Notes under the pieces: generated by a model | What the model was told of the DNA's origin: nothing | Database searches by the model: none | What the model saw: the letters and a program-made list of their open reading frames with translations, nothing else | DNA from: Curtobacterium sp. PhB115 | GTDB taxonomy: Bacteria > Actinomycetota > Actinomycetes > Actinomycetales > Microbacteriaceae | Length of the DNA stretch: 64,000 nt | Assembly: GCF_003752025.1 (NCBI RefSeq) | Contig: NZ_RJKR01000009.1 | Coordinates: forward strand, 1-64,000 | Reading direction: 5' to 3' | Made by a program: the position numbers and the translations under genes | Part shown: positions 9,130 to 18,319 of the stretch, in pieces | Numbering within the stretch: the stretch's first letter is position 1 | Layout: every line of letters starts with the position of its first letter

Positions 9130-9921
9130 GTGAGCAGAGCGGACCTGAACAAGCGGCCGGACGAGGTGGCGGCGATGTTCGACGACGTCGCGGCCAAGTA
9201 CGACCTCACGAACGACATCCTCTCGGCGGGCAACGCCCCGCTGTGGCGTGTCGCGACGGTCCGCGCGGTCGATCCCCAACCCGGCGAGAAGGTGCTCGAC
9301 ATCGCCGCCGGCACGGGGACGAGCGCCGCCGCGTTCGCGAAGAAGGGCGCAGAGGTCACCGCGCTCGACCTGTCCGCCGGCATGATCGCCGTCGGTCGTG
9401 AGCGCCACCCCGAGATCACCTTCGTCGAGGGCGACGCCGAACACCTGCCCTTCGACGACGACACGTTCGACGCCGTCACGATCTCGTTCGGGCTGCGCAA
9501 CGTCAACGACCCGAAGCAGGCGCTCGCCGAGATGCTCCGCGTCCTGAAGCCCGGCGGCCGGGTCGTCATCTGCGAGTTCTCGACGCCGCCGCGGGCACTG
9601 CTCCGCTTCGGCTACGGCACGTACCTCAAGCGGGTTCTCCCGGGCATCGCGCGGCTGTCGAGCAGCAACCCCGCCGCGTACCGCTACCTGGCCGAGTCCA
9701 TCGACGCGTGGCCGGACCAGCAGGTCCTCACCCAGTGGCTCCGCGGGGTCGGTTTCTCCGTGGTCGCCTACCGCAACCTCACGGCCGGTATCGTCGCACT
9801 GCACCGAGGCCGGAAGCCCGTCGCGGGCACCGTCCGCGAATCCGCAGCTCGACGGGCGAAGGCCCGCCGTGACCACCAGACGACCGGCGAGCAGCCGCGC
9901 GTCGCACCGGCCGACGACTGA
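9130..9921 (+). CDS. menG: Demethylmenaquinone methyltransferase (MenG/UbiE)
   Basis: SAM-dependent C-methyltransferase for the last menaquinone step. The 263-residue sequence has the UbiE signature near the N-terminus ([16 protein letters not shown]), motif [13 protein letters not shown], an acidic loop [24 protein letters not shown], and the FGLRNVND block; C-terminal ALHRGRK fits the family. A basic tail of about 25 residues (RAKARRDHQ onwards) is extra. The GTG is preceded by a -10-like TAGGAT. The polyprenyl synthase gene follows after 32 nt, matching its role in supplying the menaquinone side chain. Confidence 0.95.
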   Translation: MSRADLNKRPDEVAAMFDDVAAKYDLTNDILSAGNAPLWRVATVRAVDPQPGEKVLDIAAGTGTSAAAFAKKGAEVTALDLSAGMIAVGRERHPEITFVEGDAEHLPFDDDTFDAVTISFGLRNVNDPKQALAEMLRVLKPGGRVVICEFSTPPRALLRFGYGTYLKRVLPGIARLSSSNPAAYRYLAESIDAWPDQQVLTQWLRGVGFSVVAYRNLTAGIVALHRGRKPVAGTVRESAARRAKARRDHQTTGEQPRVAPADD

Positions 9922-9953
9922 CCGGTCACCATCCCCCGAAGACGGAGCAGCAC

Positions 9954-11030
9954 TTGAATCCGAGCGTCCCGGTCGCACGTCGCGCGCCGAGCCTCCGCGC
10001 CTCGTTGGGCATCGGCGAGCGGTTGTTCGCCACCCCTGCCGACCGTCGCTTCATCTCGGCCGTCGACGACGGCCTCGAGCTCGTCGAACAGGGGCTCGAG
10101 GACGCCATGCGGTCCACGGACACCCTGGCCGACACCACGAGCCGCTACCTGCTCTCCGCGGGCGGCAAGCGGATCCGTCCGACGCTGACGCTGCTCATCG
10201 CGCAGCTCGGCGACGGCGTGACCGACGCCGTGGTGAAGGCCGCGGTCAGCATCGAGACGACACACCTGGCGTCGCTGTACCACGACGACGTCATGGACGA
10301 GGCGCCCGTCCGCCGCGGGGTCCCCGCCGCGCAGATCACGTACGGCAACAACGTCGCGATCCTCACCGGCGACCTGCTCTTCGCCCGGGCCAGCCTGATC
10401 ACCGCCGACCTCGGCACCGAGGGCATCCGGATGCAGGCCGAGACCTTCCAGCGCCTCTGCATGGGGCAGCTGCACGAGACGACCGGTCCGCAGCCCGACG
10501 ACGACCCGGTGCAGCACTACATCCAGGTGCTCAGCGACAAGACCGGTTCGCTCATCGCGACCGCTGCCCGCGCCGGCGTGATGTTCTCCGGCGCGGACCG
10601 CTCCTACCTCGACGCCGTCGGCACCTTCGGTGAGAAGGTCGGCGTGGCCTTCCAGCTCGTCGACGACGTCATCGACCTCGCGCCGGCGACGGACAAGACC
10701 GGCAAGATCGCCGGCAACGACCTCCGCGCCGGGGTGGACACCCTGCCCGTCCTGCTCCTCCGCCGCCTCGCCACCAGCGACCCGGCGGCACAGGACCTCG
10801 TCGAGCGCATCGAACGCGACGTCAACGGCGCCCCGGACGACGCGGTCGGTTCCGTGCCGTACCAATCGGCGGTGGCGGCGCTCCGCGAGCACGAGGCCAC
10901 CGCGGCCACCCGTGCCGTGGCGGTCCGCTGGGCCCGTGAGGCCGTCGACGCCCTCGCACCGCTGCCCGACGGCACCGTGAAACGGGCGTTGACCCGGTTC
11001 GCCGACTCCGTCGTCGACCGCAGCCGCTGA
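9954..11030 (+). CDS. Polyprenyl diphosphate synthase (menaquinone side chain)
   Basis: Trans-prenyltransferase that builds the isoprenoid tail used by MenA. The 358-residue protein contains the GGKRIRP substrate-binding motif, the first Asp-rich motif in LYHDDVMDEAPVRRG and the second in QLVDDVIDL. The start is a TTG with GGAG about 8 nt upstream; no ATG or GTG fits better because the conserved part begins soon after. It sits directly behind menG. Product chain length cannot be read with confidence from the sequence. Confidence 0.92.
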   Translation: MNPSVPVARRAPSLRASLGIGERLFATPADRRFISAVDDGLELVEQGLEDAMRSTDTLADTTSRYLLSAGGKRIRPTLTLLIAQLGDGVTDAVVKAAVSIETTHLASLYHDDVMDEAPVRRGVPAAQITYGNNVAILTGDLLFARASLITADLGTEGIRMQAETFQRLCMGQLHETTGPQPDDDPVQHYIQVLSDKTGSLIATAARAGVMFSGADRSYLDAVGTFGEKVGVAFQLVDDVIDLAPATDKTGKIAGNDLRAGVDTLPVLLLRRLATSDPAAQDLVERIERDVNGAPDDAVGSVPYQSAVAALREHEATAATRAVAVRWAREAVDALAPLPDGTVKRALTRFADSVVDRSR

Positions 11031-11116
11031 GCACACCCCGCCGCGGTCGGTCCGACGGCCACCGCGCGGGACGCACCACCGGGAGCACCCCACCCGAACG
11101 AAACTGGAGACGATCA

Positions 11117-12490
11117 GTGCCCACCCTCCGAGTCGCCATCGTCGGCGCCGGCCCCGCCGGCATCTACGCCGCGGACATCCTGCTGCGCGAGGCCCACGGC
11201 CACGACGTGTCGATCGACCTGTTCGAGCAGCTCCCCGCGCCGTACGGGCTGGTCCGGTACGGCGTCGCGCCGGACCACCCCCGCATCAAGGGCATCGTGA
11301 ACGCCTTGCGCGACGTGCTCGACCGCGGTGTCGTCCGACTGTTCGGCAACGTGCGCTTCGGTGAGGACATCACCCTCGAGGACCTCAAGAAGCACTACCA
11401 CGCGGTGGTCTTCTCGACCGGCGCCATCAAGGACGCCGACCTCGACATCCCCGGTGTCGACCTGGACGGCTCGTACGGTGCGGCGGAGTTCGTCAGCTGG
11501 TTCGACGGCCACCCGGACGTCCCGCGAACCTGGCCGCTCACCGCGGAGAGCATCGCGGTCATCGGCGTCGGCAACGTGGCACTCGACGTCTCCCGCATCC
11601 TCGCCAAGCACCCGGAGGACCTGCTGTCCACCGAGGTCCCGGCGAACGTCTACGAAGGCCTCAAGGCCTCCCCGGTCACCGACGTCCACGTCTTCGGTCG
11701 TCGCGGTCCGGCGCAGGTGAAGTTCACGCCGCTCGAGCTCCGCGAGCTGGGCGAGGTCCGCGACGTCGACATGATCGTCTACGACGAGGACTTCGACCAC
11801 GACGAGGCGTCGAAGAACGCCATCGCCACGAACAAGCAGGTCATGGTGATCAACCGGGTGCTCGAGCAGTGGCGCACCCGCGAGACGGGTCGGGCGAGCC
11901 GCCGACTGCACCTGCACTTCTACGCGAAGCCCACCGAGTTCGTCGGTGACGAGGACGGCAAGCTGACCGCGATCCGGTACGAGCGGACCCGTCCGAACGG
12001 TGAGGGCGGCGTCGAGGGCACGGGCGAGATCCGGGAGATCCCGATCCAGGCCGCGTACCGCGCCGTCGGCTACTTCGGCTCGCCACTGCCCGGTGTGCCG
12101 TTCGACGAGCGGCACGGCGTGATCCCGAACCACGAGGGTCAGGTCCTCGACGACGACAACCAGCAGATCCCCGGCGTCTACGCCACCGGCTGGATCAAGC
12201 GCGGGCCGGTCGGGCTGATCGGACACACCAAGTCCGACGCCATGGAGACCGTGCAGCACATCGTCAACGACCAGGCGAGCTGGTGGAGCCCGGAGGACCC
12301 GTCCGAGGGTGCGATCCCGGCACTGCTCCGGGAGCGCGGGGTCGACTACACCGACCTCGACGGCTGGCACGCCCTCGACACCCACGAGCTCGCACTCGGT
12401 GCCGCCGAGGGTCGCGAGCGCATCAAGGTGGTGCCCCGCGACGAGATGATCGACGTGTCACTCGGACGCGTCGACGCCCCGACCAGCTGA
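11117..12490 (+). CDS. FprA-like ferredoxin/adrenodoxin-type NADP reductase
   Basis: FAD enzyme that passes electrons between NADPH and ferredoxin. The 457-residue product opens with the FAD Rossmann motif VAIVGAGPAGIYAAD, then FEQLPAPYGLVRYGVAPDHP, characteristic of the adrenodoxin-reductase/FprA family. The NAD(P)-binding motif is IGVGNVALDVSR, followed by VFGRRGPAQVKFT; the C-terminal ATGWIKRGPVGLIG is also typical. Start is GTG with GGAG upstream. Located just after the menaquinone genes; a link to that pathway is only positional. Confidence 0.93.
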   Translation: MPTLRVAIVGAGPAGIYAADILLREAHGHDVSIDLFEQLPAPYGLVRYGVAPDHPRIKGIVNALRDVLDRGVVRLFGNVRFGEDITLEDLKKHYHAVVFSTGAIKDADLDIPGVDLDGSYGAAEFVSWFDGHPDVPRTWPLTAESIAVIGVGNVALDVSRILAKHPEDLLSTEVPANVYEGLKASPVTDVHVFGRRGPAQVKFTPLELRELGEVRDVDMIVYDEDFDHDEASKNAIATNKQVMVINRVLEQWRTRETGRASRRLHLHFYAKPTEFVGDEDGKLTAIRYERTRPNGEGGVEGTGEIREIPIQAAYRAVGYFGSPLPGVPFDERHGVIPNHEGQVLDDDNQQIPGVYATGWIKRGPVGLIGHTKSDAMETVQHIVNDQASWWSPEDPSEGAIPALLRERGVDYTDLDGWHALDTHELALGAAEGRERIKVVPRDEMIDVSLGRVDAPTS

Positions 12491-12495
12491 CGACC

Positions 12496-13608
12496 ATGAC
12501 CGACACGCGCCCCGTCCCGCCCACAGCGGCGCGGGGCGCGTCCGCGTCGGGGCCGCGGTTGCAGGGAGTGGACGTCGCCAGGGCCCTCGCGCTCCTCGGC
12601 ATGATGGCGGCGCACATCGGCGGCATCGCGGACACCCTCGACTGGTCCGACCCCGCGACGTGGACAGCCGTCGCGCACGGCCGTCCGTCGACGCTGTTCG
12701 CGGTCCTCGCCGGTGTCTCGATCGGGTTGACGAGCGGACGCACCGACCCGCCGGGTCCGCCGACGATCGGTCGGCTGCGCGCGCGGCTCGCGATCCGGGC
12801 GGCGGCGGTGATCGCCATCGGGTTCGTGCTGATCGCGCTCGACACCCCGGTGTACGTGATCCTGCCGACGTACGGTGCGCTCTTCCTGCTGGTGATCCCG
12901 GTGCTGCGGTTCCGGTCCGTGCCGTTGCTCGCCATCGCCGCGTCGTGCGCGGTGCTGTCGCCGATCGTCGCGGTGGCGATCGCACCGGCGTACGCCGACG
13001 CGGGCATGGTCAGCGTGCAGCTCGGTCTGGTGTACCCCGTCGTCACCTTCCTGGCGTACGTCCTGGTCGGACTCGCGGTCGTCAGGGCCGGCCTGGGTCG
13101 GGGTCGGCAGATCGCGCTCCTCGCGTCCGGCGCAGTGGTCGCCACCACCGCGTACGTGGTCGGCTCGGTCCTCGCCCCGCTGCCGGACGACGCCGCGTTC
13201 GCGTTTCCGGGCGTGCCGTACGCGGGAGAGGGCTCGACGCCCGCCCAGGCCCTCGCGCAGCTCTTCCTCTCGCCGCGCGACCACTCGTCGTCGATCGTCG
13301 ACGTCGCCGGGAGCGCCGGGGTCGCCGTCGCCGTCATCGCGCTGTGCACGCTCGTGTTCGACGGGCGCGGACGGGTCGCGGAGCGCATCGCGTTCCCGCT
13401 CGCCGCGGTCGGTTCGATGCCCCTGACGATCTACTCGGGGCACCTCGTCGTGATCGCGATGCTGCGGGAGTACCCGGGCTCCGCGGTGGCGTGGTGTTGG
13501 TTCGCGCTCGGCTCGATCGTGTTCGCGATGCTCTGGCGGAGGTTCCTCGGGCGGGGCCCGCTGGAACGCGCGGTCGGTGCCCTCGCGGCCCTGGTGCCGG
13601 TCCGCTGA
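12496..13608 (+). CDS. DUF1624/DUF418-like multi-pass membrane protein
   Basis: The 370-residue protein has about ten membrane segments. The start resembles the heparan-alpha-glucosaminide acetyltransferase/DUF1624 fold: RLQGVDVARALALLGMMAAHIG near residue 30, then a FAVLAGVSIGL segment; the C-terminal helices (SMPLTIYSGHLVVIAML) resemble DUF418. Such proteins are thought to be membrane acyl-transfer or transport proteins, but substrate and activity are unknown. The ATG follows the reductase stop by 5 nt, so co-transcription is likely. Convergent with the cardiolipin synthase gene. Confidence 0.75.
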   Translation: MTDTRPVPPTAARGASASGPRLQGVDVARALALLGMMAAHIGGIADTLDWSDPATWTAVAHGRPSTLFAVLAGVSIGLTSGRTDPPGPPTIGRLRARLAIRAAAVIAIGFVLIALDTPVYVILPTYGALFLLVIPVLRFRSVPLLAIAASCAVLSPIVAVAIAPAYADAGMVSVQLGLVYPVVTFLAYVLVGLAVVRAGLGRGRQIALLASGAVVATTAYVVGSVLAPLPDDAAFAFPGVPYAGEGSTPAQALAQLFLSPRDHSSSIVDVAGSAGVAVAVIALCTLVFDGRGRVAERIAFPLAAVGSMPLTIYSGHLVVIAMLREYPGSAVAWCWFALGSIVFAMLWRRFLGRGPLERAVGALAALVPVR

Positions 13609-13661
13609 CAGGCGGGACGACCTGCGGGGCCGACCCGCGCCTCCCGGGCCGGATCGGGGCG

Positions 13662-15122
13662 CTACTGCAGCGCTGCCGTCAGCCGCGCGACGTTGTCGAG
13701 CACCTGCGATCGCCGCGGCCGGTCGAGCCACGCGTCGAGCGTGAGCTCGAAGCTGTGCTCCTTGTAGGCGTCCTGCACCTCGCGCAGGGCGTCGACGAAG
13801 CGGCGACCACGGACCATCACCGAGACCTCGAGGTTGAGGCTGAAGGACCGCATGTCCATGTTGCTCGACCCGATCACCGACACCTCGTCGTCGATCGTGA
13901 AGTGCTTCGCGTGCAGGATCGTCGGCGCCCGGTACAGCCAGATCTTCACGCCGGCTCGGAGGAGCCCCTCGTAGTAGGAGCGCTGCGCGTGCCACGTCAT
14001 CGCGTGGTCGCCCATCTCGCCGACGAACAGCTCGACCTCGACCCCGCGCTGCGCGGTCGTGGTGATCGCGTAGAGCATCGAGTCGTCGGGGACGAAGTAC
14101 GGCGACGTGATCGACACCTTCTCCTGTGCCGAGTAGAGCAGCGCGTTGAACAGGCGGAGGTTGTTCTCACCGTCGAAGCCCGGCCCGGACGGCACCACCT
14201 GGCAGTCCAGGGCATCGCCCCGGTCGGCTCGCTGCACCGGATCGCTCTCGCGGAGCAGCAGCTCGTCGGTCTCGCTGTACCAGTCGGTCACGAACAGGGC
14301 GTTGAGGCCGGCGACGACCGGGCCCTCGAACCGGGCGAACAAGTCCTTGTAGGCCATGCCCTTGTCGATGTGCGACTTCAGGTCGTACGACTTGTCGATC
14401 AGGTTCTGCGAGCCGGTGAACGCCACCGAGCCGTCGATGACCATGATCTTCCGGTGGTTGCGGAGGTCCGGGCGCTGGAACTTCCCCTGCAACGGCAGCA
14501 GGGGGAGCATCAGGTGCCACTCGATGCCCGCACGGTCCATGAACGCGAGCGTGTCCTTGTACCCGGGGTACCCGCGGCTGGCCCAGTGGTCGAGCAGCAG
14601 ACGGACCGTGACACCACGGGACTGCGCCCGGGCGAGCGCCTCGAAGAACGGTCGCGTGGTGTCGTCGAGCGTCGCGATGTAGAACTCGACGTGCACGAAG
14701 CGACGGGAGCCGTCGATCGCACGGGCCATCTCGGCGATGGACTCGTCGTAGTCGGGGTAGAGCTCGGCCGAGTTGCCACCGACCAGGGGCATCGCGCCGA
14801 GCTCGCGGTTCAGCTTGGTGATGCTCTCGAGCCACGTCGGCCACGGGTGGTCGCGGCGGACCCGCTCGATCCCCTCGGTCTGCTCGAGGATGTACGCGTT
14901 GATCTCGGTCTGCTTCTCACGCCGGGCGTGCGGCAGCTTCGTCGACCCGATGACCAGGAAGACGATGAAGCCGATGTAGGGGATGAGGAAGATCGCGAGC
15001 AACCACGCGGTCGCCGTCTGGGGCTTCCGGTTGATCGGGACGTAGATGATCGAGAAGACGCGGATCGCCAGGTCCAGCAGGACCAGGAAGACGGTGACCG
15101 CGACGGTGAGCCAGTGCTCCAC
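13662..15122 (-). CDS. cls: Cardiolipin synthase (phospholipase D family)
   Basis: Membrane enzyme that forms cardiolipin from phosphatidylglycerol. The 486-residue protein has two N-terminal membrane helices (TVAVTVFLVLLDLAIR; AWLLAIFLIPYIGFIVFLVIG) followed by two PLD catalytic motifs: HRKIMVID with His223, and HAKHFTIDD with His404, each followed by the expected GSQN/GSSNMD segment. Length and order match bacterial Cls. The yajQ-like gene is only a few bases upstream on the same strand, so the two may share a transcript. Confidence 0.93.
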   Translation of the reverse strand: MEHWLTVAVTVFLVLLDLAIRVFSIIYVPINRKPQTATAWLLAIFLIPYIGFIVFLVIGSTKLPHARREKQTEINAYILEQTEGIERVRRDHPWPTWLESITKLNRELGAMPLVGGNSAELYPDYDESIAEMARAIDGSRRFVHVEFYIATLDDTTRPFFEALARAQSRGVTVRLLLDHWASRGYPGYKDTLAFMDRAGIEWHLMLPLLPLQGKFQRPDLRNHRKIMVIDGSVAFTGSQNLIDKSYDLKSHIDKGMAYKDLFARFEGPVVAGLNALFVTDWYSETDELLLRESDPVQRADRGDALDCQVVPSGPGFDGENNLRLFNALLYSAQEKVSITSPYFVPDDSMLYAITTTAQRGVEVELFVGEMGDHAMTWHAQRSYYEGLLRAGVKIWLYRAPTILHAKHFTIDDEVSVIGSSNMDMRSFSLNLEVSVMVRGRRFVDALREVQDAYKEHSFELTLDAWLDRPRRSQVLDNVARLTAALQ

Positions 15123-15127
15123 GGGCG

Positions 15128-15616
15128 TCAGCGGAAGTTGATGAACTGCAGCGGGACGTCGAACTCTTCACCCTTGAGGAGCTGGATCGTGTTCTGGAGG
15201 TCGTCGCGGCTCTTCGAGGAGACCCGCAGCTCGTCGCCCTGGATCTGGCTCTTCACCGTCTTCGGGGCGTTCGCACGGAGGAACGCGCCGATCTTCTTCG
15301 CGACGTCCTGTTCGATGCCGTTCTTGAACTTCACCTCGATGCGGTACTCCTTGCCCGAGGGGTACGGGTCGCCCGCGTCGAGGCTCTTCAAGCTGATGTT
15401 GCGCTTGATCGCCTTGCTCTGCAGGACGTCGAGGACGGCCTTGGCGCGCTCTTCCGAGTTCGCCTTGATCAGGACGTCGTCACCGCTGAACGCGACCGAA
15501 GCGTCGGCACCCTTGAAGTCGTACCGCTGTTCGATCTCCTTGGAGGCCTGGTTGAGGGCGTTCTCCGCCTCCATCTTGTCGACCTTGCTGACCACGTCGA
15601 AGGAGCTGTCTGCCAT
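15128..15616 (-). CDS. YajQ-family nucleotide-binding protein
   Basis: Small cytosolic protein of 162 residues, MADSSFDVVSKVD at the start and FDVPLQFINFR at the end, matching the YajQ (UPF0234) family across its length. Some YajQ homologues bind cyclic di-GMP or act as regulators; which function applies here is unknown. The open frame runs further upstream but crosses the tRNA-Tyr gene, so the ATG at 15616 is chosen. Confidence 0.93.
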   Translation of the reverse strand: MADSSFDVVSKVDKMEAENALNQASKEIEQRYDFKGADASVAFSGDDVLIKANSEERAKAVLDVLQSKAIKRNISLKSLDAGDPYPSGKEYRIEVKFKNGIEQDVAKKIGAFLRANAPKTVKSQIQGDELRVSSKSRDDLQNTIQLLKGEEFDVPLQFINFR

Positions 15617-15753
15617 GCCGGACAGCCTATCGGCGCTCGGGAGGCCCGGTTCGGCCTCCAGGGACCGGCGCACGATGGTCACGACCACCGTCTCGGATCC
15701 GCTATGCTTTTGTGCGCGCCTTCGGTTGGTGATCACACCGGCTGGGTGCGCAT

Positions 15754-15838
15754 GGCAAGTTACCCAAGCGGCCAAAGGGATCTGACTGTAAATCAGCCGG
15801 CGTAGCCTTCGGGGGTTCGAATCCCTCACTTGCCACCA
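15754..15838 (+). tRNA. tRNA-Tyr (GTA)
   Basis: Acceptor arms GGCAAGT (15754-15760) and ACTTGCC (15828-15834) pair perfectly. The anticodon loop in CTGACTGTAAATCAG gives GTA. A long variable arm (GCCGGCGTAGCCTTCGG) marks a class II tRNA as expected for bacterial tRNA-Tyr. CCA is encoded (15836-15838). Confidence 0.97.
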
Positions 15839-15844
15839 CCTGGA

Positions 15845-15869
15845 AGCCCCGTCCGACCCGGACGGGGCT
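15845..15869 (+). terminator. Intrinsic terminator after tRNA-Tyr
   Basis: Ten-base-pair GC-rich stem AGCCCCGTCC/GGACGGGGCT with a five-base loop, followed by a short T-containing tract (TTCG). Confidence 0.75.
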
Positions 15870-15895
15870 TTCGTCGTCCCTGGCAGGATCGGTGC

Positions 15896-16717
15896 ATGGC
15901 ATCCGACCTCACACCGTCCCAGTTCGCCGACCTCGCCGAGACGATCGCGCGGGAAGCGGCCGTGCTCGCCGCACGACGACGGGCCGAGGGAGTCGAGGTC
16001 GCCGACCGGAAGTCGAGCATCGTCGACGTGGTCACGGCGGCGGACCGCGAGGTCGAGGCGCTCATCCGAGCCCGGATCGCCGAGGCCCGACCGGACGACG
16101 CCTTCCACGGCGAGGAGTCCGGCTCCGCATCGGGCGGCTCGGGGATCACCTGGGTCGTGGACCCGATCGACGGCACGGTCAACTACCTCTACGGCAGTCC
16201 CGACTACGGCGTGAGCATCGGCGTCGTGCGGGGTTCGTCGGACCCGACGTCGTGGGAAGCGGTCGCCGGCGTCGTCGTGGCCCCGGCGACCACGACCGTG
16301 TACCGCGCCGCGGTCGGCCAGGGGGCGACCCGCGACGGCGTCCCGCTGACCGTGAGCGCACCGGCGTCGCTCGCCGAGACCCTCGTGGCCACGGGCTTCG
16401 GCTACACCGCCGACCGGCGTCGCGAGCAGGTCGCGGTGCTGGCGGGACTCATCGGCGAGGTCCGGGACATCCGTCGCGGGGGAGCGGCGTCGCTCGACTG
16501 CTGTGGGGTCGGCGCGGGCGTGGTCGACGCCTACTACGAGCGGGGGATCAACCCCTGGGACATGGCCGGCGGCTCGGTCGTCGCGCAGGAGGCCGGCGCC
16601 GCGATCCGGATCTGGGAGGCCGGCGGCACGCGGTCCTTCCTGTTCGCGAGCCCGGCGGTGGCGGACGAGCTCGAGGCCCTCGTCCGACGGCTGGAGCGCG
16701 ACACCCTCGCCGACTGA
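15896..16717 (+). CDS. Inositol monophosphatase family protein (SuhB/HisN-like)
   Basis: Mg-dependent sugar-phosphate phosphatase. The 273-residue product shows the family metal-site motifs in order: GEESG (about residue 76), WVVDPIDGTVNYLYG, and the C-terminal NPWDMAGGSVVAQEAG. In actinobacteria members of this family act on inositol phosphate, histidinol phosphate or similar compounds; sequence alone does not decide which. ATG at 15896 follows a CAGGAT hexamer by 6 nt and no ribosome-binding site is obvious. Confidence 0.9.
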   Translation: MASDLTPSQFADLAETIAREAAVLAARRRAEGVEVADRKSSIVDVVTAADREVEALIRARIAEARPDDAFHGEESGSASGGSGITWVVDPIDGTVNYLYGSPDYGVSIGVVRGSSDPTSWEAVAGVVVAPATTTVYRAAVGQGATRDGVPLTVSAPASLAETLVATGFGYTADRRREQVAVLAGLIGEVRDIRRGGAASLDCCGVGAGVVDAYYERGINPWDMAGGSVVAQEAGAAIRIWEAGGTRSFLFASPAVADELEALVRRLERDTLAD

Positions 16718-16785
16718 GGACCTCGCCCCCTCGGTCTGGGGGTGCCGGGTGGACATGACCACGACTGGCGGCGTGCGATGTCGTT

Positions 16786-16822
16786 TGCTACCGTTCTCGG
16801 GTCCCGTTATCTGCTCGTTACC
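16786..16822 (+). promoter_or_regulatory. Direct repeat upstream of M23 peptidase, possible MtrA-type site
   Basis: GTTATC (16806-16811) and GTTACC (16817-16822) form an 11-bp-period direct repeat, with a related TGCTACC at 16788. OmpR-type regulators bind such repeats, and MtrA controls peptidoglycan hydrolase genes in actinobacteria. Assignment is inference. Confidence 0.4.
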
Positions 16823-16864
16823 AAGAGCGGCCCACCTTCCCCGATCAGGATCGCCACCGCACGC

Positions 16865-18043
16865 ATGCCCCACACCCCACTGCAGTCCGTTCCCACCGAC
16901 GGTTCCGTCGACGCACCGACCCCGGTCGTCCACCTGACCCGACGCGCACGGATCGAGGCGGAGCGTTCGGCTGCGAAGGGTGCGGTCCTGACCGAGACGG
17001 CAGCGCAGGACGGGCTGGCCACCCCGGTGACCCCGGCCGCTCCGGTGTCCCCGATCGACCTCGCCCCGGCATCACCGGTCCGGCCTTCCTCGCGCATCGC
17101 GACCCCGCCGGCTCCCACCTCGCCGGTCGTCCGATCGAGCGCGCCGACGACGGCCGCCGCACCCGTTGCACCACAGGCTGCGCAGACCCGTCGCGTCATC
17201 GGTCAGATCCCCGCTTCCCGTCGTCGCAGCGGCCGTCCGGCGCCCACGGTCCACGTCGACCGCGCGACGCGCCACATCGCCGCCGCACCCTTCCGGACCG
17301 CGACGGCAGCAGGCGCCACGCCGGCAGCGCGCACCACGGTCGCGCGGAGCTCGTCGTTCGGTCGTGCCGCATCGCGCGTGACCGCCGTGGGTGCCCTGCT
17401 CTTCGTCGCCGGACTCGTCGTCTCGACCTCGCTCCCCGCACAGGCGCTCTGGGTGCCCGAGACCGGCTCGACCGCCGCGCGCTCCACCGTGGCCGGAGCC
17501 ACGCAGTCGATGAGCGTCGGAGCCGCAGCCGACGGCTCCACCACCCGCGACGCGTACACGGTGTCCGATGCCACGCAGTACAAGAACGTCGACGCCTCGA
17601 GCTTCACGAACGACCCGGCCGGCACCATCCAGTGGCCGTTCCTGACCGGTGTCCCGATCACCTCGGGCTTCGGCGGCCGCCAGGTCGCGGGCTGCTCGTT
17701 CTGCTCCACGAACCACATGGGCGTCGACTTCGCCCCGGGCGAGGGCACCCCGATCCGCGTCATCGCCGCCGGCACCGTCATCAAGGTGCAGGCGAACGAC
17801 GGCGGCTTCGGCAACGACGTCTGGGTGCAGCACGACGTGGACGGCAAGCAGTTCGTCAGCGTCTACGGCCACATGGAGGACAACTCCTTCAAGGTGGTCA
17901 CCGGTCAGCAGATCGAGGTCGGCGACGAGCTCGGTCTCGTGGGCAGCACGGGCAACTCCACGGGCCCGCACCTGCACCTCGAAGTGCACGTCGACGGGGT
18001 CCCGGTGGACCCGCTGGCGTGGCTCGAAGCGAACGCGAACTAG
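16865..18043 (+). CDS. M23-family peptidoglycan endopeptidase, membrane-anchored
   Basis: Predicted cell-wall hydrolase. The 392-residue protein has a Pro/Ala/Thr-rich cytosolic region of about 180 residues, one hydrophobic segment (AVGALLFVAGLVVSTSL) that may be a membrane anchor or signal, and a C-terminal M23 (lysostaphin-type) domain. Zinc ligands are visible as His284 and Asp288 in NHMGVDFAPG, and as His369-Leu-His371 in GPHLHLEVHVDG. The start at 16865 is chosen because it begins a typical MPHTPLQ leader; an in-frame ATG exists at 16778. Confidence 0.88.
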   Translation: MPHTPLQSVPTDGSVDAPTPVVHLTRRARIEAERSAAKGAVLTETAAQDGLATPVTPAAPVSPIDLAPASPVRPSSRIATPPAPTSPVVRSSAPTTAAAPVAPQAAQTRRVIGQIPASRRRSGRPAPTVHVDRATRHIAAAPFRTATAAGATPAARTTVARSSSFGRAASRVTAVGALLFVAGLVVSTSLPAQALWVPETGSTAARSTVAGATQSMSVGAAADGSTTRDAYTVSDATQYKNVDASSFTNDPAGTIQWPFLTGVPITSGFGGRQVAGCSFCSTNHMGVDFAPGEGTPIRVIAAGTVIKVQANDGGFGNDVWVQHDVDGKQFVSVYGHMEDNSFKVVTGQQIEVGDELGLVGSTGNSTGPHLHLEVHVDGVPVDPLAWLEANAN

Positions 18044-18136
18044 CGGTCCGCGGCGCGGCACGCCCGGGCGTCTCGTCCGGTTCCGGAGCAGCGTCGGAGG
18101 TCTGCTATCCTCGTGTGGTGCCGTTCGCGGCACATC

Positions 18137-18208
18137 GCCCCGATAGCTCAGTGGTAGAGCACCTCCATGGTAAGGAGGGGGTCGTCAGTTCAATCCTGAC
18201 TCGGGGCT
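18137..18208 (+). tRNA. tRNA-Thr (GGT)
   Basis: Acceptor arms GCCCCGA/TCGGGGC pair; D arm AGCTCAGTGGTAGAGC; anticodon stem CCTCC/GGAGG with loop ATGGTAA giving GGT; T arm with GTTCAATCC. CCA is not encoded. A TATCCT -10-like box lies at about 18106. Confidence 0.95.
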
Positions 18209-18240
18209 CCGACCCGGTGCGCGTGTCGCTCCGGATCTCT

Positions 18241-18314
18241 GGCGGGGTAGCTCAGTTGGTTAGAGCACACGACTCATAATCGTGGGGTCGCGGGTTCAAG
18301 TCCCGCCCTCGCTA
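18241..18314 (+). tRNA. tRNA-Met (CAT)
   Basis: Anticodon stem ACGA/TCGT with loop CTCATAA gives CAT. Acceptor GGCGGGG pairs with CCTCGCT through two G-U pairs. T arm GCGGGTTCAAGTCCCGC. The body matches elongator tRNA-Met as I recall it; an Ile2 (lysidine) tRNA is less likely. Confidence 0.9.
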
Positions 18315-18319
18315 CAGCA

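Noticed and set aside
12660..15785. 1041-codon open frame on the plus strand across the cardiolipin synthase region
   Set aside because: Arg/Asp/His-rich, no domains, antisense to cls and the YajQ gene; a shadow of real genes.
16718..16864. c-di-AMP (ydaO-type) riboswitch before the M23 peptidase gene
   Set aside because: The expected conserved GGGA/GGAACC blocks are not visible in this short leader.
18241..18314. tRNA-Ile2 (lysidine-modified CAT)
   Set aside because: Body sequence and acceptor resemble elongator tRNA-Met more closely; not certain without a model search.
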